A DNA stretch of 64,000 bases from contig PENC01000024.1 of NCBI GenBank assembly GCA_003674045.1, positions 1-64,000 on the forward strand, given 5' to 3'. A model generated the notes under the pieces. It saw only the letters and a list, made by a program, of their open reading frames with translations, ran no database searches and was not told the DNA's origin. Position numbers and translations under genes: made by a program. Positions 25,903 through 34,591 of this stretch are shown here, in pieces (position 1 is the stretch's first letter; each line of letters begins with the position of its first letter). Source of the stretch: Streptomyces griseocarneus. GTDB lineage: Bacteria; Actinomycetota; Actinomycetes; Streptomycetales; Streptomycetaceae.

Positions 25903-27203
25903 CCCTCCCCACCAACCGGCCCTGCCCCGCGACGATCGCGGCCATCGGTGCCGAGGCGGCCCACGCCGTCCGGCACTTCGACGTCGAGGTGCATCTGCTG
26001 ATCCTCGACTCCTGCGACGCGGCCACGTACGCGGAGCACGCCGAGGCCGTCCGCGCGCTGCCCGCGGACCACCGGATCGTCGTGCACCACCTCGACGAGG
26101 CGCACCAGCGCGACTTCCTCCGGCGGGTCGTCGACGGCGCCGGGAGCACCAAGCCCGAGCTGCTGCTGGAGCTGATGCTTCCGGCCGGTCTCTCCTACGG
26201 GGCGTGCACGAATCGCGCGTTCCTGATCGCCGCCGCGCTCGGCTGCGAATCCGTCCACCGCAGGGACTCCGACAGCCGGTACCAGAGCGTGCGCGGCGAG
26301 CCGGTCTTCCCCGTTCACCACGAACTCCTCTCGCTCGGCAGGCGCGCCGCCGACGCCGCCCCCGGGGTCACCGCGACCGACCTGGCGGCGGAGCACCTGG
26401 ACAAGCGGGTCGCGATGGTGGGCGGTTCCTTCGTGGGCGAGCTGTCCGTGGACATCGGCGGGATAGCCGCCCTCGACCCGGACGTCTACCACGACATGGT
26501 CGGCCTGTGGGCGCCCGCCGAGTGGTCCGCCGAGCAGAAGCGCGAGCTCGCCGAGGAGTCCTTCCGGGGCGCGGGCACGGAGCCGTTCGTACAGGACCGC
26601 TCGCTGCTCACGCTGGTCGACCCCATGCGCGTCGACATGTGCAACATCGCCTTCCACGGCGTGCACGAACGCGTACCGCTGCCGCCCGCGACCGACACCA
26701 TCGGCAGCGACTACTTCCTCATCCACCTGGTGCACGACGCCGCGCTGCCCGGTGTCCTGCACAACCGGAACATCGAGAACTTCTACACCGGCGAACGCCG
26801 CACCGACCCGGGGTTCGTCGCCTACCAGACGCGGTACGTGAAGTTCCTGCTGTCGATGCTCTACTTCAACCACATCTACGACCGGATGGCCCGGGCCGGT
26901 GCCGGGCTGCTCGACGAGCACGGGCGGGTACGCGCCGCCGCCGTCGCCGGCCTCGCGCGGGAGAGCACGCGGCTGGACCGCGCGGAGAACGTGGAGCGGC
27001 TGCGCGTGCTCGACGTCTCCTACCGCCGGCTGGGCGGCAGGTACGCCGAGTTCGCCGGCCACCTGGCCGCGCGCCACGAGCGTCTCCTCGACGAGGCACG
27101 GCGCGACATCGAGGACTTCGCCCTGCTCACCGAGGCCTGGGAGCCGCTGGTGGACACCGCGCGGAACACCCCCGTGCGCCTGCCGTCGGGACAGCCGGGA
27201 TGA
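25884..27203 (+). CDS. GT-A-like DUF6271 family protein
   Basis: 439 residues. The first half resembles a GT-A glycosyltransferase: MRRICLTLPTNRPCP, VEVHLLILDSCDAATYAEHA, then LSYGACTNRAFLIAAALGCE and an RRDSDSRYQ segment in the place of the metal-binding DxD motif. The second half is helical with conserved acidic and His residues (IGSDYFLIHLVHDAALPGVL, NIENFYTGERRTDP). I believe this is the family labelled DUF6271, of unknown function. It overlaps the oxygenase gene by 19 bp and the decarboxylase gene by 4 bp, so it must act in the same pathway. It may transfer a sugar or another activated group onto the hydroxylated intermediate; that is inference. Confidence 0.7.
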   Translation: MRRICLTLPTNRPCPATIAAIGAEAAHAVRHFDVEVHLLILDSCDAATYAEHAEAVRALPADHRIVVHHLDEAHQRDFLRRVVDGAGSTKPELLLELMLPAGLSYGACTNRAFLIAAALGCESVHRRDSDSRYQSVRGEPVFPVHHELLSLGRRAADAAPGVTATDLAAEHLDKRVAMVGGSFVGELSVDIGGIAALDPDVYHDMVGLWAPAEWSAEQKRELAEESFRGAGTEPFVQDRSLLTLVDPMRVDMCNIAFHGVHERVPLPPATDTIGSDYFLIHLVHDAALPGVLHNRNIENFYTGERRTDPGFVAYQTRYVKFLLSMLYFNHIYDRMARAGAGLLDEHGRVRAAAVAGLARESTRLDRAENVERLRVLDVSYRRLGGRYAEFAGHLAARHERLLDEARRDIEDFALLTEAWEPLVDTARNTPVRLPSGQPG

Positions 27204-28435
27204 GCGGGGCGACGGCCTGCGACACCGTGCACGACAGCGTCGACGGGCTCGACGGGGCGGCCGGGATCGCCGCACCGCTCCGCGCGGCCCTCTCGGCGGC
27301 CTCCGAGGACCGGATCGTCTACGACCTGGCGGGCATCGAGAGCGGCTACCGGGCGCTCCTCCGCGAACTGCCGGGCGTCGATGTCCGGTTCGCCCTGAAG
27401 GCCTGCCCGGTCGACGAGGTCCTCACCTGCCTGGCCGGCCTGGGCGCCGGGGTCGACGCGGCCAGCCCCCGGGAGCTGGAACAGGCGCTGCGGGCCGGGG
27501 TCCCGTCCGCCCGGACGCACTACGGCAACACCGTCAAGTCCGACCGCGACATCGCCCACGCCCACCGCCTCGGCATCCGGGACTTCGCCACCGACAGCCT
27601 GGAGGACGTGCGGGCCGTCGCGGCCCACGCCCCCGGGGCCCGCGTCTTCTGCCGTCTGGCCACGAGCGGGGACGGCGCGCTGTGGGGCCTGAGCGGCAAG
27701 TTCGGCTGCCCGCCCGCGGATGCCGTCCGCATCCTGGAGACGGCGCGGGAGCTGGGCCTGGTCCCGTCCGGCGTGTCCGTGCACGTCGGCTCGCAGCAGA
27801 TGACGACCGACGCCTGGCGCGCCGCGCTCGACGACATCGCGGACGTCCTCACGGCGCTCGGCCGCCGTGGCATCGTCCTGGACCAGGTGAACCTGGGCGG
27901 CGGCCTTCCGGCGTCCGGCTACCTCGACCGGCACGGCGTCCCCCTCGTCCCCCCGATCGACAAGATCTTCGCCGTACTGCGCGAGGGCATGCGGGAGCTC
28001 CGCGAGGCCCACGGCCGGCACCTGGGGTTCGTCGTCGAGCCCGGGCGCCATCTCGTCGCCGACCACGGCGCGATCCGCGCGCACGTGGCCCGCCTCGCCG
28101 AGCGCCGGGGCCCGGACGGCGAGCGGCAGTACTGGCTGTACCTGAGCTGCGGCAAGTTCAACGGCCTCTACGAGCTCGACGCCCTGCGCTACCGGCTCGT
28201 CTTTCCCACGTTCCCCGCGGACCGCGACACCGGGCGCGTGCCCGCCGTCGTCGCCGGTCCCACCTGCGACAGCGACGACGCCTACTGCCACGACCACACC
28301 CTCACCGACGTGCCCAGGGATCTGGCGTCGGGCGACCCCGTCTGGATCCTGTCCTGCGGCGCCTACGCCACCAGCTACACCACCCAGGGCTTCAACGGCT
28401 TCGCGCCCCTGCCGTACGAGGTGTGGGGCCGGTGA
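27200..28435 (+). CDS. Type III PLP-dependent decarboxylase
   Basis: 411 residues. The alanine-racemase-fold barrel is at about 40-290 with the PLP lysine in VRFALKACP (Lys67), HVGSQ near 196, NLGGGLPASGY near 235 and EPGRHLVADHG near 280. The C-terminal beta domain has GPTCDSDDAYCHDH, carrying the active-site Cys and Asp of ornithine/diaminopimelate decarboxylases. Family members decarboxylate basic amino acids (Orn, Lys, Arg, DAP) to amines; the specificity residues cannot be read safely. The ATG overlaps the previous stop and the stop overlaps the next start (4 bp each). It probably makes or trims the amine part of the operon's product. Confidence 0.88.
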   Translation: MSGATACDTVHDSVDGLDGAAGIAAPLRAALSAASEDRIVYDLAGIESGYRALLRELPGVDVRFALKACPVDEVLTCLAGLGAGVDAASPRELEQALRAGVPSARTHYGNTVKSDRDIAHAHRLGIRDFATDSLEDVRAVAAHAPGARVFCRLATSGDGALWGLSGKFGCPPADAVRILETARELGLVPSGVSVHVGSQQMTTDAWRAALDDIADVLTALGRRGIVLDQVNLGGGLPASGYLDRHGVPLVPPIDKIFAVLREGMRELREAHGRHLGFVVEPGRHLVADHGAIRAHVARLAERRGPDGERQYWLYLSCGKFNGLYELDALRYRLVFPTFPADRDTGRVPAVVAGPTCDSDDAYCHDHTLTDVPRDLASGDPVWILSCGAYATSYTTQGFNGFAPLPYEVWGR

Positions 28436-28947
28436 ACGACGGCATACGCATCCGCCCCATCGGCGAGGACGACTGGGACGCCATCGCGGCCCTGGAGTCC
28501 GCCGCCTACGCCGGGCTCGGCCTGTCCGAAGGGGAGGCTGCCCTGCGTTCCCGGTGCGCGGTCTCCCCCGGCACCTGCTTCGCCCTCGACGTCGAATCCT
28601 GCCTCGCGGGCTACATGCTGACGCTCCCTTATCCGGCGTTCCGGTTCCCGGACCTGGAACGGCCCGAGCCGTCCGCACGGCCCGACGCGCCGGACACCCG
28701 CAATCTGCATCTGCACGACATCGTCGTCGCCGGGCGGCTGCGCCGCCGGGGGCTGGCGCAGCGCCTGCTCCGCCACCTCACCCTGACGGCCCGTTCGCGC
28801 GGGTACGAGCGGATCTCCCTGGTGTCCGTCGGCGACAACGAGGGGTTCTGGTCGGCGCGCGGGTTCACCCGGCACCCCGAGGTCGTGCCTCCCGGCAGCT
28901 ACGGCACGCAGGCCGTCTACATGTCCAAGCCCGTGCGAAGTGAGTGA
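28432..28947 (+). CDS. GNAT-family N-acetyltransferase
   Basis: 171 residues starting at GTG 28432, overlapping the decarboxylase stop. The GNAT fold shows IRPIGEDDWDAIAALESAAY at the start, the acetyl-CoA loop LRRRGLAQRLLRHLTLTARS near 100-120 (the R-R-x-G-x-A element) and the C-terminal VSVGDNEGFWSARGFTRHPE block. It would acylate an amine, possibly the product of the preceding decarboxylase, either as a biosynthetic step or for self-protection. It is followed by a 4-bp overlap with the exporter gene. Confidence 0.9.
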   Translation: MNDGIRIRPIGEDDWDAIAALESAAYAGLGLSEGEAALRSRCAVSPGTCFALDVESCLAGYMLTLPYPAFRFPDLERPEPSARPDAPDTRNLHLHDIVVAGRLRRRGLAQRLLRHLTLTARSRGYERISLVSVGDNEGFWSARGFTRHPEVVPPGSYGTQAVYMSKPVRSE

Positions 28948-30119
28948 TCCCCGTGTTCCGTGTCCATGACCCCTTCCACCGGGGGCAGCTGGCGACCGCC
29001 GCCCTGTTCTGTTCCCTCGGCTTCCAGTACGCCACCTGGGCCGCGCGCATCCCGGCCCTCAAGGCGGACCTGGACCTGACGGCGGCCGAGGTGGGGGTGC
29101 TCCTGATGGCCGCGGGCATCGGTGCGAGCGTGTCGTTCCCGGTCGTGGCCGTGCTGATGCGGCGGCTCGGCTCCCGGCGGCTCGCGCTCCTGTCGGCGCT
29201 CGGTCTGACCCTGCTGCTCCTCGGTCTCGCCGCGGCGCCGAACTATCCGGTCGCGCTCCTCGTGCTGTGCCTCGACGGCCTCTTCGTCGGGTGCCTCAAC
29301 ACCGCCATGAACGCCCAGGGAGCGGCCCTGGAGGCCCGGTACGAGCGCAACGCGATGGCCCGGCTGCACGCGACGTTCAGCGGCGGCTCCCTGCTCGCGG
29401 CCCTGCTCGCCTCCGGCATGAACGCGGTGACCTCATCGGTCCCGGCGCACTTCGCCGTGGCCGCGGTCGTCCTCGTCCTCCTCGCGGCGTACGCGCGCAC
29501 CGGCCTCCTGCCGGACGAGGCACCCGCCGCGGACGACGGTACGAAGGAGGCGAAGAGCCGCCGCACCTGGAGCCTGCCCTCCCGGGTCACGTGGTGGATG
29601 TGCTGCGCCATGGCCTTCGGCACCGTCACCGAGGGTGCCATGAACGACTGGTCGACGCTCTATATGAAGGACGTGGCCGAGGCGTCGGCGGAGATCGCGC
29701 CGCTGGGCATCGCCGTGGTGTCCGGGATGATGGTTCTCGCGCGTCTCTTCGCCGACGGCTGGCGCGGGCGCTGGGGCGACGGCCGTGTCGTCCTCGCCGG
29801 GAGCGTGCTCGCGGGCGCCGGTCTGGCCTTCGCGCTGGTGAGCGGTGGCGTGGTGGCGGCCCTGTGCGGGTTCGCCTGCGTGGGGCTCGGCATCGCGGCC
29901 GTGACCCCGTGCGTCTATGTGGCCGCCGCGAAGCGGGGCTCGGACTCGCTCACCCTCGTCGCCGCCATGGGCACCACCGGCCTCCTGGCAGGACCGCCGC
30001 TCATCGGCTTCGTGGCCAACGCGAGCGGCCTGGTGTGGGGTCTCGCCGTCGTCGCCGCGGCCTCGCTCGCCGTGTCCTTGTGCAGTACGCGGATCAGCTG
30101 GACCCCTGCCGGCGGCTGA
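28944..30119 (+). CDS. MFS transporter (probable exporter)
   Basis: 391 residues with 12 predicted membrane helices and the MFS loop 2-3 motif MRRLGSRRLALLSALGL. It starts at a GTG that overlaps the GNAT stop by 4 bp. The sequence belongs to the FucP/YbjJ-like MFS branch (YATWAARIPALKADLDLTAA, GCLNTAMNAQGAALE, MNDWSTLYMKD), a group of inner-membrane permeases of uncertain substrate. As the last gene of a biosynthetic-looking operon it is most likely the export pump. A strong terminator begins 41 bp after its stop. Confidence 0.88.
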   Translation: MIPVFRVHDPFHRGQLATAALFCSLGFQYATWAARIPALKADLDLTAAEVGVLLMAAGIGASVSFPVVAVLMRRLGSRRLALLSALGLTLLLLGLAAAPNYPVALLVLCLDGLFVGCLNTAMNAQGAALEARYERNAMARLHATFSGGSLLAALLASGMNAVTSSVPAHFAVAAVVLVLLAAYARTGLLPDEAPAADDGTKEAKSRRTWSLPSRVTWWMCCAMAFGTVTEGAMNDWSTLYMKDVAEASAEIAPLGIAVVSGMMVLARLFADGWRGRWGDGRVVLAGSVLAGAGLAFALVSGGVVAALCGFACVGLGIAAVTPCVYVAAAKRGSDSLTLVAAMGTTGLLAGPPLIGFVANASGLVWGLAVVAAASLAVSLCSTRISWTPAGG

Positions 30120-30125
30120 CCGGCG

Positions 30126-30159
30126 CGTGTCACGTCGTGGAACGTGTCACGTCGTGGAA
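30126..30159. repeat. 17-bp tandem duplication
   Basis: CGTGTCACGTCGTGGAA occurs twice head to tail between the MFS stop and the terminator stem. It is probably replication slippage, though each unit has a CACGTCGTG core that could bind a protein. Confidence 0.85.
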
Positions 30160-30199
30160 AAGGGAGCGGTCCCCGGCCGGTGTCGGGGACCGCTCCCTT
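30160..30199. terminator. Bidirectional terminator
   Basis: A 16-bp perfect stem (AAGGGAGCGGTCCCCG and complement) with an 8-nt loop, flanked by A-runs on the left and TTG on the right. It lies between convergent operons and can serve both. Confidence 0.88.
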
Positions 30200-30214
30200 G
30201 TATTCATGCCCGCG

Positions 30215-31486
30215 TCAGCCGTTGAGCCGCGCTTCCAGCGCGGCGTCGGCGCGACGGCCCGCGAGCGGTGCGGGCCTGCCGGTCAGGACGTCGGTGAGGA
30301 GCGTCTTGACCGGGTTGGGGTCGGCCTCGACGAGGGGCCAGCGAGGGTCGACCGGGGCGGTGTGACCGTTGGCGGCCGCCCGGGCCTGGACCTGGACGGC
30401 GGGGTCGTCGATCTCCTGGGCGAGCGAGAGCCGGTTGGGCAGGTTCCCGTTCGCCGTGGCGATGCGCTTCTGGTAGTCCGGTCCGGAGATCCGGGCGACC
30501 CAGTCGGCGGCCAGACCGGCGTGCTTGCTGCGCGCCGACACCGCCGTGTTGGAGCCGCCGAGAAACACGCTGCCGGGCCGGTCCGCGTCAGGGCCCGGCA
30601 CCGGGAACATCCCCAGCTTGCCCTTGAGCGCGGGGTTGATCCGCTCGGCGTCGGCCCGCTCCCACGGCAGGCCGATCATCTGGCCGACCTGACCCTTCGC
30701 CAGTTCCTCGTACTGGAACGGGTGCGCCTCGTCCTGGTCCTTGGGAGCCAGGGAGAAGGACTGGAGCGCCCGGTAGGTGTGCAGCGCCTCGCGTGCCGCG
30801 GGGGTGGCGAGCCCGCCGTGCCAGCGGCCGTCGTCGTACGTGGCGAGGTCGCCGCCGCGGTCGTGCAGCAGGCCGGAGAACACGTACCAGTTCTGGCCGG
30901 CCAGGTAGAGCGGCTGGAAGCCCGGCTCGGCACGGTGGGCGCGGGCCAGCTCGCGGGTGGCGCGCAGCCACTGCGCCTGGTCGCGCGGCGGGGTGATACC
31001 GGCCTGCTCGAACAGGTCGGTGCGGTAGATGACGACGCGGGAGGCCGCGTACAGCGGCACGCCGTACTGCTTGCCCTGCCAGGCCCCGGAGGCGCGCAGC
31101 GAGGGGATCCACTGTGCCGAGCCGAGGGCGTCGGCCCGCGCACCGAGATCCTGGAGCAGGCCCTTGGAGGCGAAGTAGGGGGTGGCGGTCGTGCCGATCT
31201 CCACCACGTCGGGGGCATCGGGACCGTCGGAGGCGAGCTGGGTCTCCAGGCGCTCCTGGATGCCGCCCCAGCCCTGCATCCGCACGTCGACCTGGACACC
31301 GGGGTGGTCCTGTTCGAACTCGCCCTTCAACTGGTCGAGCACCGGCTGCGGCACGGAGCCCCACATCAGCCACACCGTCAGCCGGTCGCCGGCGTCGGCG
31401 CGGGGCGCCGCGAGGGCGTTGCCGGGCAGGCACAGCAGGACGAGCGCGGCGAGCAGGGCCCCCGCGTACCGGACGGGTCTACGCAT
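30215..31486 (-). CDS. ABC transporter sugar-binding protein
   Basis: 423 residues with a secretion signal (MRRPVRYAGALLAALVLLCL; no clear lipobox) and a family-1 extracellular solute-binding fold. Landmarks are LTVWLMWGSVPQPVLDQLKG, PDVVEIGTTATPYFASKGLL near 95, the YGVPLYAASRVVIYRTDLFE hinge block and VFLGGSNTAVSARSKHAGLA. It resembles binding proteins for oligosaccharides or glycerol phosphodiesters. No permease or ATPase gene lies nearby, so it must use a distant transporter or act as a scavenger or sensor. It is the last gene of the probable operon running from 37831 down, 29 bp after the WD40 gene. A GAAGGA ribosome site precedes the ATG. Confidence 0.85.
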   Translation of the reverse strand: MRRPVRYAGALLAALVLLCLPGNALAAPRADAGDRLTVWLMWGSVPQPVLDQLKGEFEQDHPGVQVDVRMQGWGGIQERLETQLASDGPDAPDVVEIGTTATPYFASKGLLQDLGARADALGSAQWIPSLRASGAWQGKQYGVPLYAASRVVIYRTDLFEQAGITPPRDQAQWLRATRELARAHRAEPGFQPLYLAGQNWYVFSGLLHDRGGDLATYDDGRWHGGLATPAAREALHTYRALQSFSLAPKDQDEAHPFQYEELAKGQVGQMIGLPWERADAERINPALKGKLGMFPVPGPDADRPGSVFLGGSNTAVSARSKHAGLAADWVARISGPDYQKRIATANGNLPNRLSLAQEIDDPAVQVQARAAANGHTAPVDPRWPLVEADPNPVKTLLTDVLTGRPAPLAGRRADAALEARLNG

Positions 31487-31515
31487 GGGTCGGTTCCTTC
31501 TCCGTCGTCACGGGC

Positions 31516-33198
31516 TCAGTGGGCGACGGGGTGGACGCGGCCGTCGTAGGACCCGGCGAGGAACACGCCGCGCCCGGTGTCGTAGTGGAGGCAGGAGACA
31601 CCGGCCGTGGTCACGCGGTGGCTGTCCCAGGTGCCAGTGACCACGTCGTAAACGGCGACGAGACCGTGGTACGAGCCGGTGGCGACGAAGCGGCCGTCGG
31701 GGGTGGCGGCGACGCACTTGATCGAGTGGTCGTGCGGGGTGGCGACGACGGTGGGCTCGAAGCCGTGCCACAGCCGCAGCTTGTAGTCGCGGCTCACGCT
31801 GGCGAAGCCGCCGTCGGGCAGGGGCGCGCAGCCGTTGGCGATGCGGTCGTGGGCCTCCTCGACATGGTGCAGGCGGGTGAGGTCGTCGGTGGAGAACCAG
31901 GCGGCGCTCGCGTCGGCGCTCACGGAGAAGATGCGGCCGCCGGAGACGGCGACGCCCTTGACGGCGTTGGGGTGCAGGTCGAGCGTCGCCTCGTGCCGGA
32001 TGCTTCCGTCGGCCGCGACGGACAGGACGATGCCCTCCCCGGTGTAGGCGCCGATGACCACGTGCGGGACGCCGTCGCGTTCGAAGGCGGCGGCGCAGTT
32101 GAGCGGCGAGCGGTGCTGGTGGACGGCCTCGCCGGTGGTGGCGTCGAAGACGGTGCCCATCTGGCCGCCGGTGAGGACGCGGCCGCCGACGGGGACGAGG
32201 AAGTTGCACAGGCTGCCGGTCTCGCCGTGGCGCTGCCCGTCGATCCACAGGACTCCGGCGTCGCCGATGGTCAGGGTGCGGCCGTCCGCGACGGTGACGG
32301 CGTTGACGCAGGGCGTCCCCTCGATGCCGTCCAGATTCCACTCGTCGGTGCTGATGCGGTAGGTGGCGTAGGAGGAGCCGAAGGTGGCGAAGGCGAGCGT
32401 GTCGTCGTCCAGGAAGGCGCAGGAGCGGGGCCAGATCTCCGCGGGGAGCGAGGACGAGCCGACGGGGACGGGGGTGCCGCCCGCGGTGTTCCACACCCGC
32501 AGGGTGCGGTCGTAGCTGAGGCTGACGAGCAGTTCGCGGTCGGCGTTGTGGACCAGCCGCTTGATGCCCGCCTCGTGGGCGGGGTGGGTCTGCGTGCCGC
32601 CGTCCGCCGCGACGACGATGATCTCGCCCTCGTCGTTGCCCGCGAAGATGGTCCCGGCGGGGGTGATGGCGACGGTGTCGGTCTCCACGCCGTCGAGGTC
32701 GATCTCGGCGGTCATGCCGCCGGTCTCCAGGGACCAGCGGCGGATGGTGCCGTCGTCGCTGGAGGAGACCAGTTCGTCGGCGCCCGCCACCCATTCCACG
32801 GAGATGACGTCGGCGGTGTGGCCGGTGAAGGTGGCCAGGAGGGTGCCGGTGAAGTCGTAGACGCGGACGTGGTGGTCGCGGGAGGCGGTGGCGATCAGCT
32901 CCTTGGCGGGGTGGAAGACGGACATCTCGACGTCGTCCTTCTGGTCCGCGAGCACGGCCTTCAGCCGCAGGTCGGGCACCGACCACAGGCGGGCGGAGTA
33001 GTCACTGGAGGAGCTGACGAGGTGGGTGCCGTCGGGGCTGAACGCCGTCTGGTTGGCGAGGTGGTCGTGGTTGGCCCGGGCGAGGGGCTGCTTGGTGCGG
33101 GCGTCCCAGAGGATGAGCTGGTTGTCGTAGCCGGCGGTGGCGACGTACTGACCGGCGTGGGCGGCGACGCCGCTGATGGGGCCGTAGTGGCGGATCAC
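31516..33198 (-). CDS. WD40-repeat protein (ToxC-like candidate)
   Basis: 560 residues composed of about 12 WD/propeller repeats. Clear units include AGYDNQLILWDARTKQPLAR, SSSDYSARLWSVPDLRLKAV, ASRDHHVRVYDF, SSDDGTIRRWSLETG, LSYDRTLRVWNTAGGTP, SRDYKLRLWHG and TGSYHGLVAVYDVVTGTW, enough for two seven-blade propellers. There is no signal peptide, so it is cytosolic. The chosen GTG (33198) has AAGGA 9 bp upstream. A WD-repeat protein (ToxC) is encoded with a GTP cyclohydrolase II and a RibD-like enzyme in toxoflavin clusters, and the same trio occurs here. It could be a scaffold or an unrecognised enzyme of that pathway; that parallel is inference. Confidence 0.83.
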   Translation of the reverse strand: MIRHYGPISGVAAHAGQYVATAGYDNQLILWDARTKQPLARANHDHLANQTAFSPDGTHLVSSSSDYSARLWSVPDLRLKAVLADQKDDVEMSVFHPAKELIATASRDHHVRVYDFTGTLLATFTGHTADVISVEWVAGADELVSSSDDGTIRRWSLETGGMTAEIDLDGVETDTVAITPAGTIFAGNDEGEIIVVAADGGTQTHPAHEAGIKRLVHNADRELLVSLSYDRTLRVWNTAGGTPVPVGSSSLPAEIWPRSCAFLDDDTLAFATFGSSYATYRISTDEWNLDGIEGTPCVNAVTVADGRTLTIGDAGVLWIDGQRHGETGSLCNFLVPVGGRVLTGGQMGTVFDATTGEAVHQHRSPLNCAAAFERDGVPHVVIGAYTGEGIVLSVAADGSIRHEATLDLHPNAVKGVAVSGGRIFSVSADASAAWFSTDDLTRLHHVEEAHDRIANGCAPLPDGGFASVSRDYKLRLWHGFEPTVVATPHDHSIKCVAATPDGRFVATGSYHGLVAVYDVVTGTWDSHRVTTAGVSCLHYDTGRGVFLAGSYDGRVHPVAH

Positions 33199-33256
33199 GG
33201 GAACACGTCCTTGAGATATGGGAGAAACGAGAAGGGAAAAGGGGGGAAGCACAGGT

Positions 33257-34591
33257 TCAGGCGGCGTTCGCCGACGCGGCCCGCGGGCTGCCGAGGCGGT
33301 CCGGGGCACGGTGCCCGGCGAGCCGGTAGCCGAGCCCGCCCAGGGAGACCAGGACGGCCAGTACGATCCACAGCAGCGGGCCATGGCCCTCGATGAGGGT
33401 GCCCACGAGGGCGGGACCGGCCGTGGCCGAGAGGGTCCAGGTCAGGTTGAACAGGGACAGGAAGCGTCCGCGTGCCCGCGGCGGCGGGATGGTCGCCGAC
33501 AGGGCGACGATCGCGGGGGTGGCGGTCATCTGCCCGGCGGTGAACACCAGGACGGCGAGCAGGACGGCCACGATGGTGACGGGACCGTCCGTGGCGGGGA
33601 CGAGGGCGAGCAGGCCCACGGCCGCGAGGATGAGCACGGACGCCCAGGAGATCACCCGGCTGCGGCCGACGGCGGTGAACCGTCCGGTCAGCCAGGACTG
33701 TCCCGCGACGATGCACAGCGCGTTGACGGTGAGGGCGGTGGACGGGAGCCAGGCGGGCAGGTCCTGCACCTCGACCAGGTAGACCGGCAGGATCGTGGTG
33801 GGGATCAGCCAGCCGAAGGTGAGGGCCGCCTGGGACGCCAGGACGTGCAGGAGGAGCCGGTCCTGGAGGATGGCCCGCCAGCCCCCGCCCGTGGCGTCCC
33901 CGTCCGGAGCGGCCTCGGAGTCCTTCGTGGCCTCGGCGTCCGCGGATCTGCTGTCCGTCCCGCGCGGGGTCCGGGCCGGGCCGACGGGTTTCCAGAAGAG
34001 CCCGGCGGTCAGCACGCTGGTGGCGGCGTTGAGGACGACGATGAGCCGTGCCGCCTCCGGCCAGCCGGAGCCGAGGACGAGCCCGCCGACGACACCGCCG
34101 AGGGCCACGCTCGCGTTCTTGCCCGCCGCGGTGAAGGCGTACCAGCGGTCCAGTTCCGTGCCTTCGGCGATGTCGGCGACGAAGGCGGGCCAGGCGGCCC
34201 AGTACAGGCGCTCCGCGCACAGCACCACGAACATGCTCGCCACCAGCGAGGCCATCGAGTCGACCAGCAGGTAGCAGAGGTAACCGACGGCCGCGAAGAG
34301 GTTGTTGGCGATCAGCGAGACCCGTGGGCCCCAGCGGTCCACGGCCATGCCCGCCAGCGGGGCGAGCGGCACCGACAGCAGGGTCGCGATGCTGCTGCCC
34401 ACCCCGACCTGGGCGATGGTGAGGTCGGTGGTCAGCAGGAAGAAGAGGAACGACAGCGGGGTGAACATCCCGACGCCGAAGGTGTCCAGCGAGGTGGCCG
34501 CCACGACCCGGCCGTAGCCGGTCAGTTCGGGGACCCCCAGGCGCCTGCGCCAGCGGGCGCCCGGTGACTCCCGGGCGGCCGTCGTGGTCAC
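33257..34591 (-). CDS. MFS transporter (drug-efflux type)
   Basis: 444 residues, 12 membrane helices, MFS motif A-like segment AGMAVDRWGPRVSLIANNLF near 75-95 and a Pro-rich conserved PPPRARGRFLSLFNLTWTLS in the second half. A charged loop of about 40 residues splits the two halves. The GTG start overlaps the stop of the GTP cyclohydrolase gene by 4 bp, which ties export directly to that enzyme. The likely role is export of the cluster's product, giving self-resistance. The fold assignment is firm, the substrate is not. Confidence 0.9.
   Translation of the reverse strand: MTTTAARESPGARWRRRLGVPELTGYGRVVAATSLDTFGVGMFTPLSFLFFLLTTDLTIAQVGVGSSIATLLSVPLAPLAGMAVDRWGPRVSLIANNLFAAVGYLCYLLVDSMASLVASMFVVLCAERLYWAAWPAFVADIAEGTELDRWYAFTAAGKNASVALGGVVGGLVLGSGWPEAARLIVVLNAATSVLTAGLFWKPVGPARTPRGTDSRSADAEATKDSEAAPDGDATGGGWRAILQDRLLLHVLASQAALTFGWLIPTTILPVYLVEVQDLPAWLPSTALTVNALCIVAGQSWLTGRFTAVGRSRVISWASVLILAAVGLLALVPATDGPVTIVAVLLAVLVFTAGQMTATPAIVALSATIPPPRARGRFLSLFNLTWTLSATAGPALVGTLIEGHGPLLWIVLAVLVSLGGLGYRLAGHRAPDRLGSPRAASANAA

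Noticed and set aside
31114..33396. Long plus-strand open frame opposite the WD40 gene
   Set aside because: It has low-complexity Gly/Val/Asp composition typical of the antisense of high-GC genes, while the minus strand has clear WD repeats.
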